This document shows positions 31,125 through 45,623 of a DNA stretch of 64,000 bases, piece by piece. Within the stretch, counting starts at the first letter, position 1. Every line of letters starts with the position of its first letter. The notes beneath the pieces are model-generated. The model was not told the origin of the DNA and did not search any database. It saw only the letters and a list, made by a program, of their open reading frames with translations. The DNA is from Betaproteobacteria bacterium SCN2 (lineage in GTDB: Bacteria > Pseudomonadota > Gammaproteobacteria > Burkholderiales > Thiobacillaceae). Made by a program: the position numbers and the translations under genes. The stretch spans positions 62,001 through 126,000 of the forward strand of contig WBSG01000002.1 of assembly GCA_008923285.1 (NCBI GenBank), given 5' to 3'.

Positions 31125-31394
31125 TCAAGACTTTTTCTCGAATCCGTCGAAGCGCATTTCGGGCGCTTCCCCCTGTTCCACCCCTGTAACCCTGGCCAGG
31201 GGGGGGCCACGCCTGGCCCATTCCAGCATTCTTTCCAAGGCAGCGTCATCGCCGCAGACCGTGGCCTCGACGCGTCCGTCAGCGAGGTTGCGTACCCAGC
31301 CAGTGACGTCCAGTTTGAGTGCCTGCTGGCGCATGGACTCCCGAAACCACACGCCCTGCACGCGTCCGGAAATGAGCAGGTGCAGGCAGGGCAT
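31125..31394 (-). CDS. acyP: Acylphosphatase
   Basis: An 89-residue acylphosphatase that hydrolyses carboxyl-phosphate bonds. The signature [17 protein letters not shown] carries the catalytic Arg near residue 18, and [15 protein letters not shown] carries the catalytic Asn near residue 36. It starts 4 bases after metG and is presumably cotranscribed with it. Confidence 0.95.
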   Translation of the reverse strand: MPCLHLLISGRVQGVWFRESMRQQALKLDVTGWVRNLADGRVEATVCGDDAALERMLEWARRGPPLARVTGVEQGEAPEMRFDGFEKKS

Positions 31395-31398
31395 CCTG

Positions 31399-33465
31399 CT
31401 ATTTCACTTTCATGCCCGGCGTGGCCCCGGAGTCGGGCGACAGGATGAATAGCCCGGCAGTCTGGCCTTCGGGGTCGGAGGCGGCCAGCACCATGCCTTC
31501 GCTCATGCCGAACTTCATCTTGCGCGGCGCGAGGTTGGCGACCATGACGGTCAGGCGCCCGACCAAAGCCTCTGGCGCATAGGCCGACTTGATGCCGGCG
31601 AACACCTGCCTCGTTCCAAGCGCACCGAGGTCGAGGGTGAGCCTGAGCAACTTGTCGGCGCCTTCCACATGCTCGGCATTGGCGATCCTGGCGATGCGCA
31701 GGTCGATCTTGCCGAAATCGTCGATATTGATGAAATTGGTTTCCTTGGCTTCTTCGGTCACGGCCTTGTTTTCCTGGTGAACCTGCGCCTCGGCATGGCG
31801 TGCCGGGGCAGGCGGGGCTTCGAGGGATTGCTTGTTGGCTTCCACCAGCGCGTCGATCTGCTTCATGTCCACGCGGGTCATGAGGTGGGAATAGGGCTGG
31901 ATGGCGTGGCCGGCAGGCAGCAGGGACTGGCTGTCGATCCAGGCCAGCGGCGCAATGTTGAGGAAGCCTTCCACGCTTTGCGAGAGCTTCGGCAACACCG
32001 GCTTCAAATACAGCGCCAGCAGGCGGAACAGATTGAGGGCCACGGTGCAGGCTTCGTGCAGTCTGGCTTCCTGACCTTCCTGCTTGGCGATCTCCCAGGG
32101 CTTCTCGTCGTTGACATACTGGTTGGCGATGTCGGCCAGCGCCATGATCTCGCGTACCGCCTTGCTGTATTCGCGCCCGTCGAAATAGCCGGCAATCTCG
32201 GCGGCCTTGTCCTGCAGCGCCTGGATCGCGGGATTGGCCGGGCAGGCGGCGAGCTTGCCGTCGAACCTTTTCGTTACAAAGCCCGCGGAACGGCTGGCGA
32301 TGTTGACGAACTTGCCGACCAGGTCCGAATTCACGCGCGCGGCGAAATCATCGAGGTTGAGATCGATGTCGCTCATGTCGTCGGACAGCTTGGCGGCGAA
32401 GTAGTAGCGCAGCCACTCGGGGTTCAGGCCGGTGTCGAGGTAGCTTTGCGCGGTGATGAAGGTGCCGCGTGACTTGCTCATTTTCTGGCCGTTCACGGTG
32501 AGGAAGCCGTGGGCGAAGATCTTGGTCGGCGTGCGGTAGCCGGAGGCTTCCAGTATCGCGGGCCAGAACAGGGCGTGGAAGTAGAGGATGTCCTTGCCGA
32601 TGAAGTGGTAGAGCTCGGTGTCCGACTCGGCCTGCCACCAGGCGTCGAAGTCCAGATTGTTGTCGGCGCAATACTTCTTGAAGCTGGCCATGTAGCCCAC
32701 CGGCGCGTCCAGCCACACGTAGAAATACTTGCCCGGCGCGTCGGGAATCTCGAAGCCGAAATAGGGCGCGTCGCGCGAGATGTCCCAGTCGGCCAACCCG
32801 GCGGCGAACCATTCCGCCATCTTGTTGGCAGCCTCGTTCTGCAGCGTGCCGGACTGGGTCCACTGCTTGAGGAAACCTTCCTGCTTGCCGAGCTTGAAGA
32901 AGTAGTGATCCGAGGTCTTGCGGATGGGCTTGGCGCCGGATACCGCCGAATAGGGATCTTTCAGGTCGGTGGGCGAATATGTCGTGCCGCAGGCCTCGCA
33001 GTTGTCGCCGTACTGGTCGGTGGCGCCGCACTTCGGGCAGGTGCCCTTGATGAAGCGGTCGGGCAGGAACATTTCCTTCACCGGGTCGAAGTACTGCTCG
33101 ATGGCGCGCACCTCGATCAAGCCAGCCGCACGCAGCTTCTTGTAGATGCTGCCGGCGAGTTCGCGGTTCTCTTCCGAATGCGTGGAGTAGTAGTTGTCGA
33201 AGTCGATGTGGAAGCCGTCGAAGTCGCGCTTGTGCGCGTGCCAGACGCGGTCGATCAGTTGCTCCGGCGTGATGCCTTCCTTGTCCGCGCGCAGCATGAT
33301 GGCAGTGCCGTGGGTGTCGTCGGCGCACACGTAATGCGCCTCGTGGCCCTGCATTTTCTGGAAGCGCACCCAGATGTCGGTCTGGATGTACTCGACCAGA
33401 TGGCCCAGGTGGATGTCGCCGTTGGCGTAGGGCAGGGCGGAGGTGACGAGGAGCTTGCGCGGCAT
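31399..33465 (-). CDS. metG: Methionyl-tRNA synthetase
   Basis: MetG charges tRNA-Met. The 688-residue product has the class I HIGH-type motif ([12 protein letters not shown]) near residue 16, a zinc knuckle ([18 protein letters not shown]) near 140, KMSKS at about 330, an anticodon-binding helical region, and a C-terminal tRNA-binding OB fold ([20 protein letters not shown]) from about 585. This is the dimeric E. coli-like form. Confidence 0.98.
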   Translation of the reverse strand: MPRKLLVTSALPYANGDIHLGHLVEYIQTDIWVRFQKMQGHEAHYVCADDTHGTAIMLRADKEGITPEQLIDRVWHAHKRDFDGFHIDFDNYYSTHSEENRELAGSIYKKLRAAGLIEVRAIEQYFDPVKEMFLPDRFIKGTCPKCGATDQYGDNCEACGTTYSPTDLKDPYSAVSGAKPIRKTSDHYFFKLGKQEGFLKQWTQSGTLQNEAANKMAEWFAAGLADWDISRDAPYFGFEIPDAPGKYFYVWLDAPVGYMASFKKYCADNNLDFDAWWQAESDTELYHFIGKDILYFHALFWPAILEASGYRTPTKIFAHGFLTVNGQKMSKSRGTFITAQSYLDTGLNPEWLRYYFAAKLSDDMSDIDLNLDDFAARVNSDLVGKFVNIASRSAGFVTKRFDGKLAACPANPAIQALQDKAAEIAGYFDGREYSKAVREIMALADIANQYVNDEKPWEIAKQEGQEARLHEACTVALNLFRLLALYLKPVLPKLSQSVEGFLNIAPLAWIDSQSLLPAGHAIQPYSHLMTRVDMKQIDALVEANKQSLEAPPAPARHAEAQVHQENKAVTEEAKETNFINIDDFGKIDLRIARIANAEHVEGADKLLRLTLDLGALGTRQVFAGIKSAYAPEALVGRLTVMVANLAPRKMKFGMSEGMVLAASDPEGQTAGLFILSPDSGATPGMKVK

Positions 33466-33567
33466 TTGCAGGAGGCGAATCGCTAAAAGGGACTATTTTA
33501 CTTGAGCCACGGCTCGATTCGTGCCCCGGAGCGCGGTTTGCGCGATTTTTCGCCCTGCGCGGGCCGC

Positions 33568-34020
33568 TCAGGCAGGGGGCAGCTTCACGAGTTCGGTATG
33601 GCCGAAGCCCTGGGTGTAGTCGATCAGGGACATCACGCTGGGGCGCACCCGCACGAAGGCCAGGCCCGGCTCGTCAGGCGCTACGTCGCCCATTTCCGGG
33701 AATTTCTTGGCCAGCAGGGCAAGGGCGTGTTCGCGCTCGCGCTTGCCTTTCAGCACTTGCGCGTGCCCGCCCAGCGAGATGCCCCTGGTGCTGTTCCAGT
33801 CGCGCGGGTCGCGGTCGATGGCGGCTGAGACCTTGTCGTTCTTGCGGATGTTCTTCGCCTTCTGGCTGGCCGTGTCGCAGCAGAAATAGAGCTCGAAGCC
33901 CTCGTTGGCGTAGGTCACCGTCGTCGCCTGCGGGAAACCATCCGGCCGCAGGGTGGCAAGGGTCATGCTCTTGTGGCGCCGCAGCATGTCGAGGATGAAT
34001 TTTTCCTGGGACTTATCCAT
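33568..34020 (-). CDS. Pyridoxamine-phosphate-oxidase-like flavin-binding protein
   Basis: A 150-residue split-barrel protein of the PNPOx-like group. It starts with a helix (DKSQEKFILDMLRRHKSMTLATLRPDGFPQATTV), the usual pattern where a strand and PDG turn precede the FMN site, and has KAKNIRKNDKVSAAID, typical of these proteins. Substrate and cofactor (FMN, F420, haem) cannot be told. AGGAG precedes the start, and a perfect 9-bp inverted repeat (34031-34039 with 34046-34054) sits in its leader. Confidence 0.85.
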   Translation of the reverse strand: MDKSQEKFILDMLRRHKSMTLATLRPDGFPQATTVTYANEGFELYFCCDTASQKAKNIRKNDKVSAAIDRDPRDWNSTRGISLGGHAQVLKGKREREHALALLAKKFPEMGDVAPDEPGLAFVRVRPSVMSLIDYTQGFGHTELVKLPPA

Positions 34021-34030
34021 TGCCGCTCCT

Positions 34031-34054
34031 ATGAGAGAAGGGGGGTTCTCTCAT
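34031..34054 (-). promoter_or_regulatory. Inverted repeat in the leader of the flavin-binding protein gene
   Basis: ATGAGAGAA and TTCTCTCAT flank six G (plus strand). It ends about 10 bases before the gene start, so it could be an operator or leader hairpin. No protein is suggested. Confidence 0.4.
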
Positions 34055-34125
34055 ATTAGTTCGCCTTGCGAAGACAAGCTGCCTCGCGACGGGATGAGGC
34101 GTGGCCTCATCCGCCCGGGATGGCA

Positions 34126-36774
<2,649 letters not shown>

Positions 36775-36843
36775 GGCGTAGCTGTCGGAAATTGTCAGGA
36801 AAACCGCTATTCTAGCGTTTTTGCCGCCTCTCTGAATTCCGCC

Positions 36844-38055
<1,212 letters not shown>

Positions 38056-38071
38056 GCAAGGCGGCGTCATC

Positions 38072-38458
38072 ATGTACAAAGCGCGCCCCGACCGTCCGGT
38101 GACATTGCCCCTGCTGAGCCTGCGCCTGCCGCTGGCCGGCTGGGTCTCGTTCCTGCACCGGGTCTCGGGCGTGCTGCTGTTCCTCTGCCTGCCGCTCGCG
38201 CTGCTTGCGCTCGACCGTGCCTTGAGCGGCCCTGAGGCGTTCGACGCAGTACGCGATACCCTGGCGCAGCCGACCGCACGGCTGCTGGCGCTCGCCGCGG
38301 TATGGGCGCTGGCGCACCATTTGTTCGCCGGCATCCGCCACCTGCTCATGGACCTGCATTTCGGCGTGAGCCTCGCCACGGCGCGCCGTTCCGCGCTGGC
38401 CGTGGCGCTCGGCGGCGGCCTGGTGGCGCTCGTCACCGCGTGGAGGCTGTTCGCATGA
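38072..38458 (+). CDS. sdhC: Succinate dehydrogenase cytochrome b556 subunit
   Basis: A 128-residue membrane anchor with three helices. SLRLPLAGWVSFLHRVSGVLLFL is the quinone-site signature, and the haem-ligand region LAHHLFAGIRHLLMDLHFG lies near residue 85. With SdhD it anchors the SdhAB head and passes electrons to ubiquinone. It begins 16 bases after maeB and overlaps sdhD. Confidence 0.93.
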   Translation: MYKARPDRPVTLPLLSLRLPLAGWVSFLHRVSGVLLFLCLPLALLALDRALSGPEAFDAVRDTLAQPTARLLALAAVWALAHHLFAGIRHLLMDLHFGVSLATARRSALAVALGGGLVALVTAWRLFA

Positions 38459-38805
38459 GAAAGCCGGTCACTGGCAGCCACAGCGGCACCGTCTGGTGGC
38501 TGGTGCAGCGCTTTTCCGCCGTGGTGCTGCTGCTGTCCGGGCTGATCCTGTGGCTCGGCTACCTGCAGGTGCCGGCGCTCGATCACGCCACCTTGAGCGC
38601 GCTGTTCCAGGCCGACTCGATCCGCCTGCTGGTATGGCTGCTGGTGGCGAGCCTGTGCCTGCATGCCTGGGTGGGCCTGCGCGACGTGCTGATGGACTAC
38701 GTGAAGCCGGTGTCGCTCAGGCTTGCGCTCGGCCTGCTCGTTACCCTCGTGCTGGTGCTGTGCACGGTATGGGCCACGACGATTCTCTGGGGCGCGCATG
38801 GATAA
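38455..38805 (+). CDS. sdhD: Succinate dehydrogenase membrane anchor subunit
   Basis: A 116-residue three-helix protein with [19 protein letters not shown] at the first helix and the haem-side histidine region [19 protein letters not shown] near residue 75. The ATG overlaps the sdhC stop (ATGA), and sdhA begins within its last codons. Confidence 0.93.
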   Translation: MRKPVTGSHSGTVWWLVQRFSAVVLLLSGLILWLGYLQVPALDHATLSALFQADSIRLLVWLLVASLCLHAWVGLRDVLMDYVKPVSLRLALGLLVTLVLVLCTVWATTILWGAHG

Positions 38806-40555
38806 ACGCGTATTCGATGCGGTGATTCTGGGCGGCGGCGGCTCCGGCCTGCGCGCCGCGCTGCAACTCGCCGATTCCGGCTTCAAGGTCGCGGTGGTGT
38901 CCAAGGTGTTTCCGACCCGCTCGCACACCGTGTCGGCGCAGGGCGGCATTACCGCCGCGCTCGGCAACGTGACCGAGGACAACTGGCACTGGCACATGTT
39001 CGACACCGTCAAGGGCTCGGACTATCTCGGCGATCAGGATGCCATCGAGTTCATGTGCCGCGAGGCGGCGAGCGCGGTGTACGAGCTCGAGCACATGGGC
39101 CTGCCGTTCTCGCGCCTCGACAACGGGAAAATCTACCAGCGCGCCTTCGGCGGCCAGTCGCAGAACTTCGGCGGGGAGCAGGCGGTGCGCACCTGCGCCT
39201 GCGCCGACAGAACCGGCCATGCACTGCTGCACACGCTCTATCAGCGCAACATCGCGGCGCGCACGCAGTTCTTCGACGAGTACTACGCGCTCGATCTGGT
39301 GCGCGATGCAGAAGGCTACTGCCTCGGCTTGACGGCGATGAGCATCGAGACCGGCGAGCCCATCCTGATCGAGGCGCGCGCCACCCTGCTCGCCACCGGC
39401 GGTGCGGGGCGCGTGTTCTGGAACACCAGCAACGCCATGATCAACACCGGCGACGGCCTTGGCATGGTGCTCAGAGCCGGCCTGCCGCTGGAAGACATGG
39501 AGTTCTGGCAGTTCCACCCTACCGGCATCGCGGGGGTGGGCAGCCTCATCACCGAAGGCGTGCGCGGCGAGGGCGGCTATCTCGTCAACAGTCGGGGCGA
39601 GCGCTTCATGGAACGCTATGCCCCGCATGCCAGGGATCTCGCCTCGCGCGACGTGGTGAGCCGCGCCATCGCCACCGAAATCCACGAAGGTCGCGGCTGC
39701 GGCCCGCACGCTGATCACGTCCTTTTAAAGCTCGAACACCTGGGCGAGCAGGTCATCGCCGAGCGCCTGCCCGGCATCCGCGAACTCTCCATCCGTTTCG
39801 CCGGCGTCGATCCGGTGAACGGGCCGATCCCGGTCGCGCCCACCGCGCACTACATGATGGGCGGCATCCCGACCAACCTCAACGGCCAGGTGGTGGCGCC
39901 GGCACGCTACGGCCCCGAGGAGCCGGTGCCGGGCCTCTATGCCGTCGGCGAATGCGCCTGCGTCTCGGTGCACGGCGCCAACCGCCTGGGCGGCAATTCG
40001 CTGCTGGATCTGGTCGTGTTCGGCCGCGCCGCCGGCCGCCACATGATCGAATACCTCACCGAAAATCCCTATCCGCGCGAGCTGCCGGACGCGGCGGTGC
40101 AATTCGGGCTCAAGCGCCTGGCGCGCTGGTCAGAGACGCGCGGCGACGAAACCGTCGACGGCATCACGCGCGAACTGCGCCGGCTGATGCAGAAGCACTG
40201 CGGCGTCTACCGCAAGCGCGCCGTGCTGGAAGAAGGCCTGGGCGAACTCGCCGGATTGCAGGAGCGGGCAGGCAAGATCACGCTCGGCGACCAGAGCCGC
40301 GTGTTCAACACCGCGCGCATCGAGGCGCTGGAACTGGAAAATCTTTTGCTGGTCGCGCGCGCCACCATCGTCTCCGCCCTGGCGCGCGAGGAAAGCCGCG
40401 GCGCGCACAGCCGCGAGGACTTCCCGCAGCGCGACGACGACCGCTGGCTGAAACACACGCTCTACCACCTGGAAAACGACCAGCTCGACACCAAGCCGGT
40501 GCGTCTCAAGCCGCTCACGGTGGACAGCTTCAAGCCCATGGCGCGGAGTTACTGA
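38798..40555 (+). CDS. sdhA: Succinate dehydrogenase flavoprotein subunit
   Basis: The 585-residue catalytic subunit binds FAD covalently and oxidises succinate. Visible are the FAD fold ([20 protein letters not shown]), the FAD-linked histidine in [17 protein letters not shown] near residue 43, [14 protein letters not shown], the arginine region [12 protein letters not shown] near 355, and [19 protein letters not shown] near 395. The ATG at 38798 overlaps sdhD by eight bases. It runs into sdhB with a one-base overlap. Confidence 0.97.
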   Translation: MDKRVFDAVILGGGGSGLRAALQLADSGFKVAVVSKVFPTRSHTVSAQGGITAALGNVTEDNWHWHMFDTVKGSDYLGDQDAIEFMCREAASAVYELEHMGLPFSRLDNGKIYQRAFGGQSQNFGGEQAVRTCACADRTGHALLHTLYQRNIAARTQFFDEYYALDLVRDAEGYCLGLTAMSIETGEPILIEARATLLATGGAGRVFWNTSNAMINTGDGLGMVLRAGLPLEDMEFWQFHPTGIAGVGSLITEGVRGEGGYLVNSRGERFMERYAPHARDLASRDVVSRAIATEIHEGRGCGPHADHVLLKLEHLGEQVIAERLPGIRELSIRFAGVDPVNGPIPVAPTAHYMMGGIPTNLNGQVVAPARYGPEEPVPGLYAVGECACVSVHGANRLGGNSLLDLVVFGRAAGRHMIEYLTENPYPRELPDAAVQFGLKRLARWSETRGDETVDGITRELRRLMQKHCGVYRKRAVLEEGLGELAGLQERAGKITLGDQSRVFNTARIEALELENLLLVARATIVSALAREESRGAHSREDFPQRDDDRWLKHTLYHLENDQLDTKPVRLKPLTVDSFKPMARSY

Positions 40556-41250
40556 TGAAATTCCGCCTGCATCGTTTTGATCCCGAAAGCGGCAAGAAGC
40601 CCTTCATGCAGGAAGTCGAGCTCGACATCGATCCGGCCGGCAAGATGCTGCTCGACGCCCTGCTCGAACTCAAGGCCGGCGACGACACCCTCGCTTTCCG
40701 GCGCTCCTGCCGCGAAGGCGTGTGCGGCTCCGACGCGGTCAACGCCAACGGCCGCAACGTGCTGGCCTGCGTCACGCCATTGTCCAGCCTGAAGGAACCC
40801 ATCGAAATCCGCCCGCTGCCGGGCCTGCCGGTGATCCGCGACTTCGTCGTCGACATGGAACCGTTCTACCGCCAGTACCGCTCGATCAAGCCCTGGCTCA
40901 TCAACGACGAGCCCGAGCCCGAACGCGAACGCCTGCAGACGCCCGAAGAGCGCGCCGAGCTGGAAGGCGCCTACGAATGCATCCTGTGCGGCGCCTGCAC
41001 CAGTGCCTGCCCCTCGTTCTGGTGGCATCCGGACAAGTTCGTCGGCCCCTCCGGCCTCTTGCAGGCCTGGCGCTTCATCGCCGACAGCCGCGACCAGGCC
41101 ACCGAGGAACGCCTCGACAACCTCGAGGATGCCTACCGCCTGTACCGCTGCCGCGGCGTCATGAACTGCGTGGAAGCCTGCCCCAAGGGCCTCAACCCCA
41201 CCGAGGCCATCGGCAAGATTCGCGAGCTGCTGGTCAAGCGCAAGGTTTAG
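40555..41250 (+). CDS. sdhB: Succinate dehydrogenase iron-sulfur subunit
   Basis: The 231-residue relay subunit carries three clusters: 2Fe-2S (CREGVCGSDAVNANGRNVLAC), 4Fe-4S (CILCGACTSACP) near residue 142, and 3Fe-4S (CRGVMNCVEACPKG) near 200. It links FAD in SdhA to quinone. The ATG overlaps the sdhA stop by one base. Its stop runs straight into repeat element R6. Confidence 0.97.
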   Translation: MKFRLHRFDPESGKKPFMQEVELDIDPAGKMLLDALLELKAGDDTLAFRRSCREGVCGSDAVNANGRNVLACVTPLSSLKEPIEIRPLPGLPVIRDFVVDMEPFYRQYRSIKPWLINDEPEPERERLQTPEERAELEGAYECILCGACTSACPSFWWHPDKFVGPSGLLQAWRFIADSRDQATEERLDNLEDAYRLYRCRGVMNCVEACPKGLNPTEAIGKIRELLVKRKV

Positions 41251-41291
41251 AAGGGAGGGGGGAATGGTGAAGGGGGAAGGGTGTGAAGCAG
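41250..41291 (+). repeat. One-armed 7-mer repeat overlapping the sdhE start (R6)
   Basis: Six 7-mers in a row (GAAGGGA, GGGGGGA, ATGGTGA, AGGGGGA, AGGGTGT, GAAGCAG) begin at the sdhB stop and run into sdhE. No complementary arm is seen nearby. The unit fits the purine-rich style of elements R1-R4. Confidence 0.6.
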
Positions 41292-41521
41292 ACCGCCTGC
41301 GCCGCCTGCGCTGGCGCTGCCGGCGCGGACTGCTGGAACTGGACCTGTGGCTTGCGCGCTTCGCCGACAACGGGCTGGAGACCTTGTCGGACGAGGAGCG
41401 CGGCAACTTCGAGGCGCTGCTGGAAGAGGCCGATGCCGATCTGCTGGCCTGGCTCGAAGGGCGTATGCCCGCGCCCGAAGACCATGCGCACATGCTGGGC
41501 TTGATCCGCACGGTTGGGTGA
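41264..41521 (+). CDS. sdhE: Succinate dehydrogenase FAD assembly factor SdhE
   Basis: An 85-residue SdhE/YgfY protein that helps attach FAD to SdhA. The key RGxxE motif is visible (RRGLLELDLWL, residues about 20-30), with the helical core and the ending typical of the family. The usual start would be near residue 8-10; the extra N-terminal MVKGEGCEA is encoded by repeat element R6, so the true start may be altered. It lies 13 bases after sdhB. Confidence 0.9.
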   Translation: MVKGEGCEADRLRRLRWRCRRGLLELDLWLARFADNGLETLSDEERGNFEALLEEADADLLAWLEGRMPAPEDHAHMLGLIRTVG

Positions 41522-41572
41522 TTTCACGCCGGCGCGCTACAATCGGGCAGGAATTACAAAGGTTTCAAGCCG

Positions 41573-42871
41573 ATGAGCAACAATACTGTCACCCTCAATT
41601 TCAGCGACGGACGTGAACCGATCGAGCTGCCCGTTCTGGACAGCAGCATGGGCAATCCCGTCATCGACATCCGCATGCTGGCGGCGCACGGTATCTATAC
41701 TCTCGACGCCGGTTTTACCTCCACGGCCAGCTGCGAATCCGGCATCACTTTCATCGATGGCGACGAAGGACTGCTGTCGCATCGCGGCTACGACATCGAG
41801 GACCTGGCCTACAAGTCGGATTTCATCGAGGTCTGCTATCTGCTGCTCTATGGCGAACTGCCGACCGCGGCGCAGAAGCACGCTTTCGAAAGCAGCATCC
41901 GCCACCACAGCATGGTGCACGACCAGGTGGTCAACGTGTTCCGCGGCTTCCGCCGCGATGCGCATCCGATGGCCCTGATGATCGGCGTGACCGGCGCCAT
42001 GTCGGCGTTCTATCCGGACGCGCACGACGTGTTCGATCCCGCCGTGCGCGATCTCGCCGCACACCGCCTGCTGGCCAAGGTGCCGACGGTGGCGGCCTGG
42101 GCGCACAAGTACAATCTGGGCGAGCCCTTCATGTACCCGCAGCACCGCCTGGGCTATGCGGCGAATTTCCTGTACATGATGCAGGCCACGCCGTGCGAGA
42201 ACTACGAGGTCAACCCGGTGCTGGCGCGCGCGCTCGAGCGCATCTTCATCCTGCATGCCGACCACGAGCAGAACGCTTCGACCTCGACCGTGCGCCTGGC
42301 CGGCTCCACCGGCGCCACGCCTTTCGCCTGCATCGCCGCCGGCATGGCTTCGCTGTGGGGGCCGCTGCATGGCGGCGCCAACGAGGCGGTACTGAAGATG
42401 CTGGAAGAAATCGGCGATGTGTCGAAGATCCCGGAAATCATCGAGCGCGCCAAGGACAAGACCAATCCCTTCCGGCTGATGGGCTTCGGCCATCGCATCT
42501 ACAAGAACTTCGATCCGCGCGCCAAGGTCATCCGCGAGACCGCGCACGAGGTGCTGAACGAGCTCGACATGAACGACGACCCGCTGTTCAAGGTCGCGCT
42601 GGAACTGGAACGCATCGCGCTGGAGGATGAGTACTTCATCGAGAAGAAGCTCTACCCCAACGTCGATTTCTATTCAGGCATCGTGTTCCGCGCGCTCGGC
42701 ATCCCGTCTTCCATGTTCACGCCGCTGTTCGCGCTGGCGCGTACCGCCGGCTGGGTGGCGCAGTGGAGCGAGATGCTGTCCAGCCCCGGGCACAAGATCG
42801 GCCGTCCGCGCCAGCGCTACATCGGCGAGAAGATGCGCGAGTACGTGCCGCTCGAAAAGCGCACCGGCTGA
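41573..42871 (+). CDS. gltA: Citrate synthase
   Basis: GltA joins oxaloacetate and acetyl-CoA. The 432-residue type II enzyme starts [19 protein letters not shown] and has the catalytic histidines in [19 protein letters not shown] near 228 and [17 protein letters not shown] near 305, with the aspartate in NVDFYSG near 362. Large type II enzymes are hexameric and often NADH-sensitive. It sits in the TCA run behind sdhE. Confidence 0.98.
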   Translation: MSNNTVTLNFSDGREPIELPVLDSSMGNPVIDIRMLAAHGIYTLDAGFTSTASCESGITFIDGDEGLLSHRGYDIEDLAYKSDFIEVCYLLLYGELPTAAQKHAFESSIRHHSMVHDQVVNVFRGFRRDAHPMALMIGVTGAMSAFYPDAHDVFDPAVRDLAAHRLLAKVPTVAAWAHKYNLGEPFMYPQHRLGYAANFLYMMQATPCENYEVNPVLARALERIFILHADHEQNASTSTVRLAGSTGATPFACIAAGMASLWGPLHGGANEAVLKMLEEIGDVSKIPEIIERAKDKTNPFRLMGFGHRIYKNFDPRAKVIRETAHEVLNELDMNDDPLFKVALELERIALEDEYFIEKKLYPNVDFYSGIVFRALGIPSSMFTPLFALARTAGWVAQWSEMLSSPGHKIGRPRQRYIGEKMREYVPLEKRTG

Positions 42872-42902
42872 GCCCGGACGTGACAGCGAGGTCTGTGCCG
42901 GC

Positions 42903-45623
42903 ATGAGCCTCAAGGACTGGATCGACAGCAGCGCGCTCGACCCCGCCAACGCGGCGTTCCTCGAAGAGCATCCCGAACTGGTGCCCGCCGCGTGGCTCGA
43001 CCGCCCGTTGCCGGCGACGGTTGCCGGCACGCCCGAAGCGCTGGCCGAAAGCCTGTTCGAATCCAGGCAGGTCGGTGCGCTGCGCATCATCAACGCCTAT
43101 CGCTATCTCGGCGCACGCCAGGCCGACCTCGATCCGCTCGCCCGCTTCGAGCATGAAGGCATGGCCGAGCTGACGCCCGAGTACTACGGCATCGGCCCCG
43201 CCGACCTCGAACAGGAATTCGACACCGGCACCCTGATCGGGCCGAAACGCGCGAAGCTGGCCGACACCGTCGCGCGCCTCAAGCGCATCTATTGCAGCAC
43301 GGTCGGCGTCGAGTACATGTACCTCTCCGACGTGGCGCGCAAGCGCTGGATACAGGAGCGCATGGAAAGCGCGGACGGCTACTTCCATCACGCGCCCGAA
43401 ACCCGCAGGCACCTGCTTTCCAGGCTGACCGATGCCGAAACCCTGGAAAAATTCCTCCACACGCGCTATCCGGGGCAGAAGCGCTTTTCGCTCGAAGGCG
43501 CCGAAAGCCTGATTCCGCTGCTCGACACCCTTATCAGCCGCGTTTCCCTGCATGGCGCGCGCGAGGTGGTGATGGGCATGGCGCACCGCGGCCGCATCAA
43601 CGTGCTCAACACCCTGCTGGGCCGCTCGCTGGAGAGCCTGTTCGAGGAGCCGGAGAACGGTGACCCGCACGGTCCGCTGTCGGGCGACGTGAAGTATCAC
43701 CAGGGCTTTTCCAACGACGTCGACACGCCCTACGGCCCGATCCACCTGGCGCTGGCCTTCAACCCCTCGCATCTGGAAATCGTGCATCCGGTGGTGCGCG
43801 GTTCGGTGCGCGCGCGCCAGGATCGCCGCGCCGACGCCACCGGCGTCGAGGTGGTGCCGGTGATCCTGCACGGCGATGCCGCGCTTTCCGGCCAGGGGGT
43901 GGTGATGGAAAGCCTCAACATGTCGCAGACGCGCGGCTTCCGCAATGGCGGCGCCATCCACGTCGTCATCAACAACCAGATCGGCTTCACCACCTCGGAC
44001 CCGCGCGATGTGCGCTCCAGCCTGTACTGCACCGACGTCGCCAAGATGGTCGAATCGCCGGTGTTCCACGTCAACGCCGACGATGTCGACGCGGTGGCCT
44101 GGGTGGCGCAGCTTGCCGCCGACTACCGCTACACCTTCCACAAGAACGTGTTCATCGACCTGGTCTGCTTCCGCCGCCACGGCCACAACGAGCAGGACGA
44201 GCCGCTGGTGACGCAGCCGCTCATGTACCGGAAAGTCAGGGAGCATCCGGGCACGCGCGCGAAATATGCCCGGCGCCTGGCCGAGGAAGGCGTGCTGCGC
44301 GCCGGCGAGGACGAGGCCATGATCGCCGTCAGCCGCGAGAAGCTGGAGCGCGGCGAGAGCCTGAGCCCGCCGGCCGCCTCCGACTTCAAGCAGGTGTTCG
44401 CCATCGATTGGGGCCGCTTTCGCGGCGGCAGTCTCGACATGCCGGCCGACACCAGCGTACCGCTGGCAGAACTGCAGCGCCTGGGCGAGCGGCTCACCCA
44501 GGTGCCGGAGGGGTTTACCCTGCACGACCGCCTGGCCAGGGTGGTGGCCGACCGCCGGAAAATGGTTGCCGGCGAGCAGCCGCTCGACTGGGGCATGGCC
44601 GAGAACCTCGCCTATGCCAGCCTGCTCGACAAGGGCACCAGCGTGCGGCTCACGGGCCAGGATTCGCGGCGCGGCACCTTCTTCCATCGCCATGCGGTGT
44701 GGCACGACCAGAACCGCAAGTTGCGCACGGAAGGCGTCTACATCCCGCTCGAACACCTGCACGAGCGCCAGGGCATCTTCACCGTGATCGACTCGCTGCT
44801 GTCGGAAGAGGCCGTGCTCGCCTTCGAATACGGCTATGCCACCGCCGAGCCTGACACCCTGGTGCTGTGGGAGGCGCAGTTCGGCGATTTCGCCAACGGC
44901 GCGCAGGTGGTGATCGACCAGTTCATTTCCAGCGGCGAGGCCAAGTGGGGCCGGCTGTGCGGGCTGACGCTGCTGCTGCCGCACGGCTACGAAGGGCAGG
45001 GTCCCGAGCATTCCTCCGGCCGCATCGAGCGCTTCATGCAGCTCTCCGCGCAGAACAACTGGCAGGTGTGCGTGCCCACGCTGCCCTCGCAGATCTTCCA
45101 CCTGCTCAGGCGCCAGATCGTGCGCCCGGCGAGAAAGCCCCTGGTGGTATTCACGCCGAAGAGCCTGCTCAGGCATCCGCAAGCGGTGTCCGCGCTGCAG
45201 GACCTGGCGCACGGCGGCTTCCGGGCCGTAATCGACGACCCGGCCGCGCCGCGCGAGGCGAAGCGCATCGTGCTGTGCTCGGGCAAGCTCTACTACGAAC
45301 TCAACGCCGCGCGCGGCGAGCGTCGCGACGTCGCGCTGCTGCGCCTCGAACAGCCTTATCCTTTCCCCGAGCGCGACTTGCGCGAAATGCTCGCGGCCTA
45401 CCCGCAGGCCCGGTCCTTCGTGTGGGCGCAGGAAGAACCGATGAACCAGGGCGCCTGGTATGCCATCTGGCACCACCTCAACCATTGCGTATCGAACGGC
45501 GCCCACTTCGACTATGCCGGCCGCGACGCCGCTGCCGCCCCGGCATCCGGCTATCCCTCGCGCCACAAGGCGGAGCAGGCCGGTCTCATCAACGAGGCAC
45601 TGGGAAAATCCGATGAAAATTGA
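42903..45623 (+). CDS. sucA: 2-oxoglutarate dehydrogenase E1 component
   Basis: The thiamine-diphosphate subunit that decarboxylates 2-oxoglutarate, 906 residues. It has [38 protein letters not shown] near 225, [11 protein letters not shown] near 390, and a C-terminal transketolase-type part ([18 protein letters not shown] near 700). The ATG at 42903 gives the family start [10 protein letters not shown]; the longer frame from 42627 is an overlap with gltA. sucB begins inside its last codons. Confidence 0.97.
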   Translation: MSLKDWIDSSALDPANAAFLEEHPELVPAAWLDRPLPATVAGTPEALAESLFESRQVGALRIINAYRYLGARQADLDPLARFEHEGMAELTPEYYGIGPADLEQEFDTGTLIGPKRAKLADTVARLKRIYCSTVGVEYMYLSDVARKRWIQERMESADGYFHHAPETRRHLLSRLTDAETLEKFLHTRYPGQKRFSLEGAESLIPLLDTLISRVSLHGAREVVMGMAHRGRINVLNTLLGRSLESLFEEPENGDPHGPLSGDVKYHQGFSNDVDTPYGPIHLALAFNPSHLEIVHPVVRGSVRARQDRRADATGVEVVPVILHGDAALSGQGVVMESLNMSQTRGFRNGGAIHVVINNQIGFTTSDPRDVRSSLYCTDVAKMVESPVFHVNADDVDAVAWVAQLAADYRYTFHKNVFIDLVCFRRHGHNEQDEPLVTQPLMYRKVREHPGTRAKYARRLAEEGVLRAGEDEAMIAVSREKLERGESLSPPAASDFKQVFAIDWGRFRGGSLDMPADTSVPLAELQRLGERLTQVPEGFTLHDRLARVVADRRKMVAGEQPLDWGMAENLAYASLLDKGTSVRLTGQDSRRGTFFHRHAVWHDQNRKLRTEGVYIPLEHLHERQGIFTVIDSLLSEEAVLAFEYGYATAEPDTLVLWEAQFGDFANGAQVVIDQFISSGEAKWGRLCGLTLLLPHGYEGQGPEHSSGRIERFMQLSAQNNWQVCVPTLPSQIFHLLRRQIVRPARKPLVVFTPKSLLRHPQAVSALQDLAHGGFRAVIDDPAAPREAKRIVLCSGKLYYELNAARGERRDVALLRLEQPYPFPERDLREMLAAYPQARSFVWAQEEPMNQGAWYAIWHHLNHCVSNGAHFDYAGRDAAAAPASGYPSRHKAEQAGLINEALGKSDEN

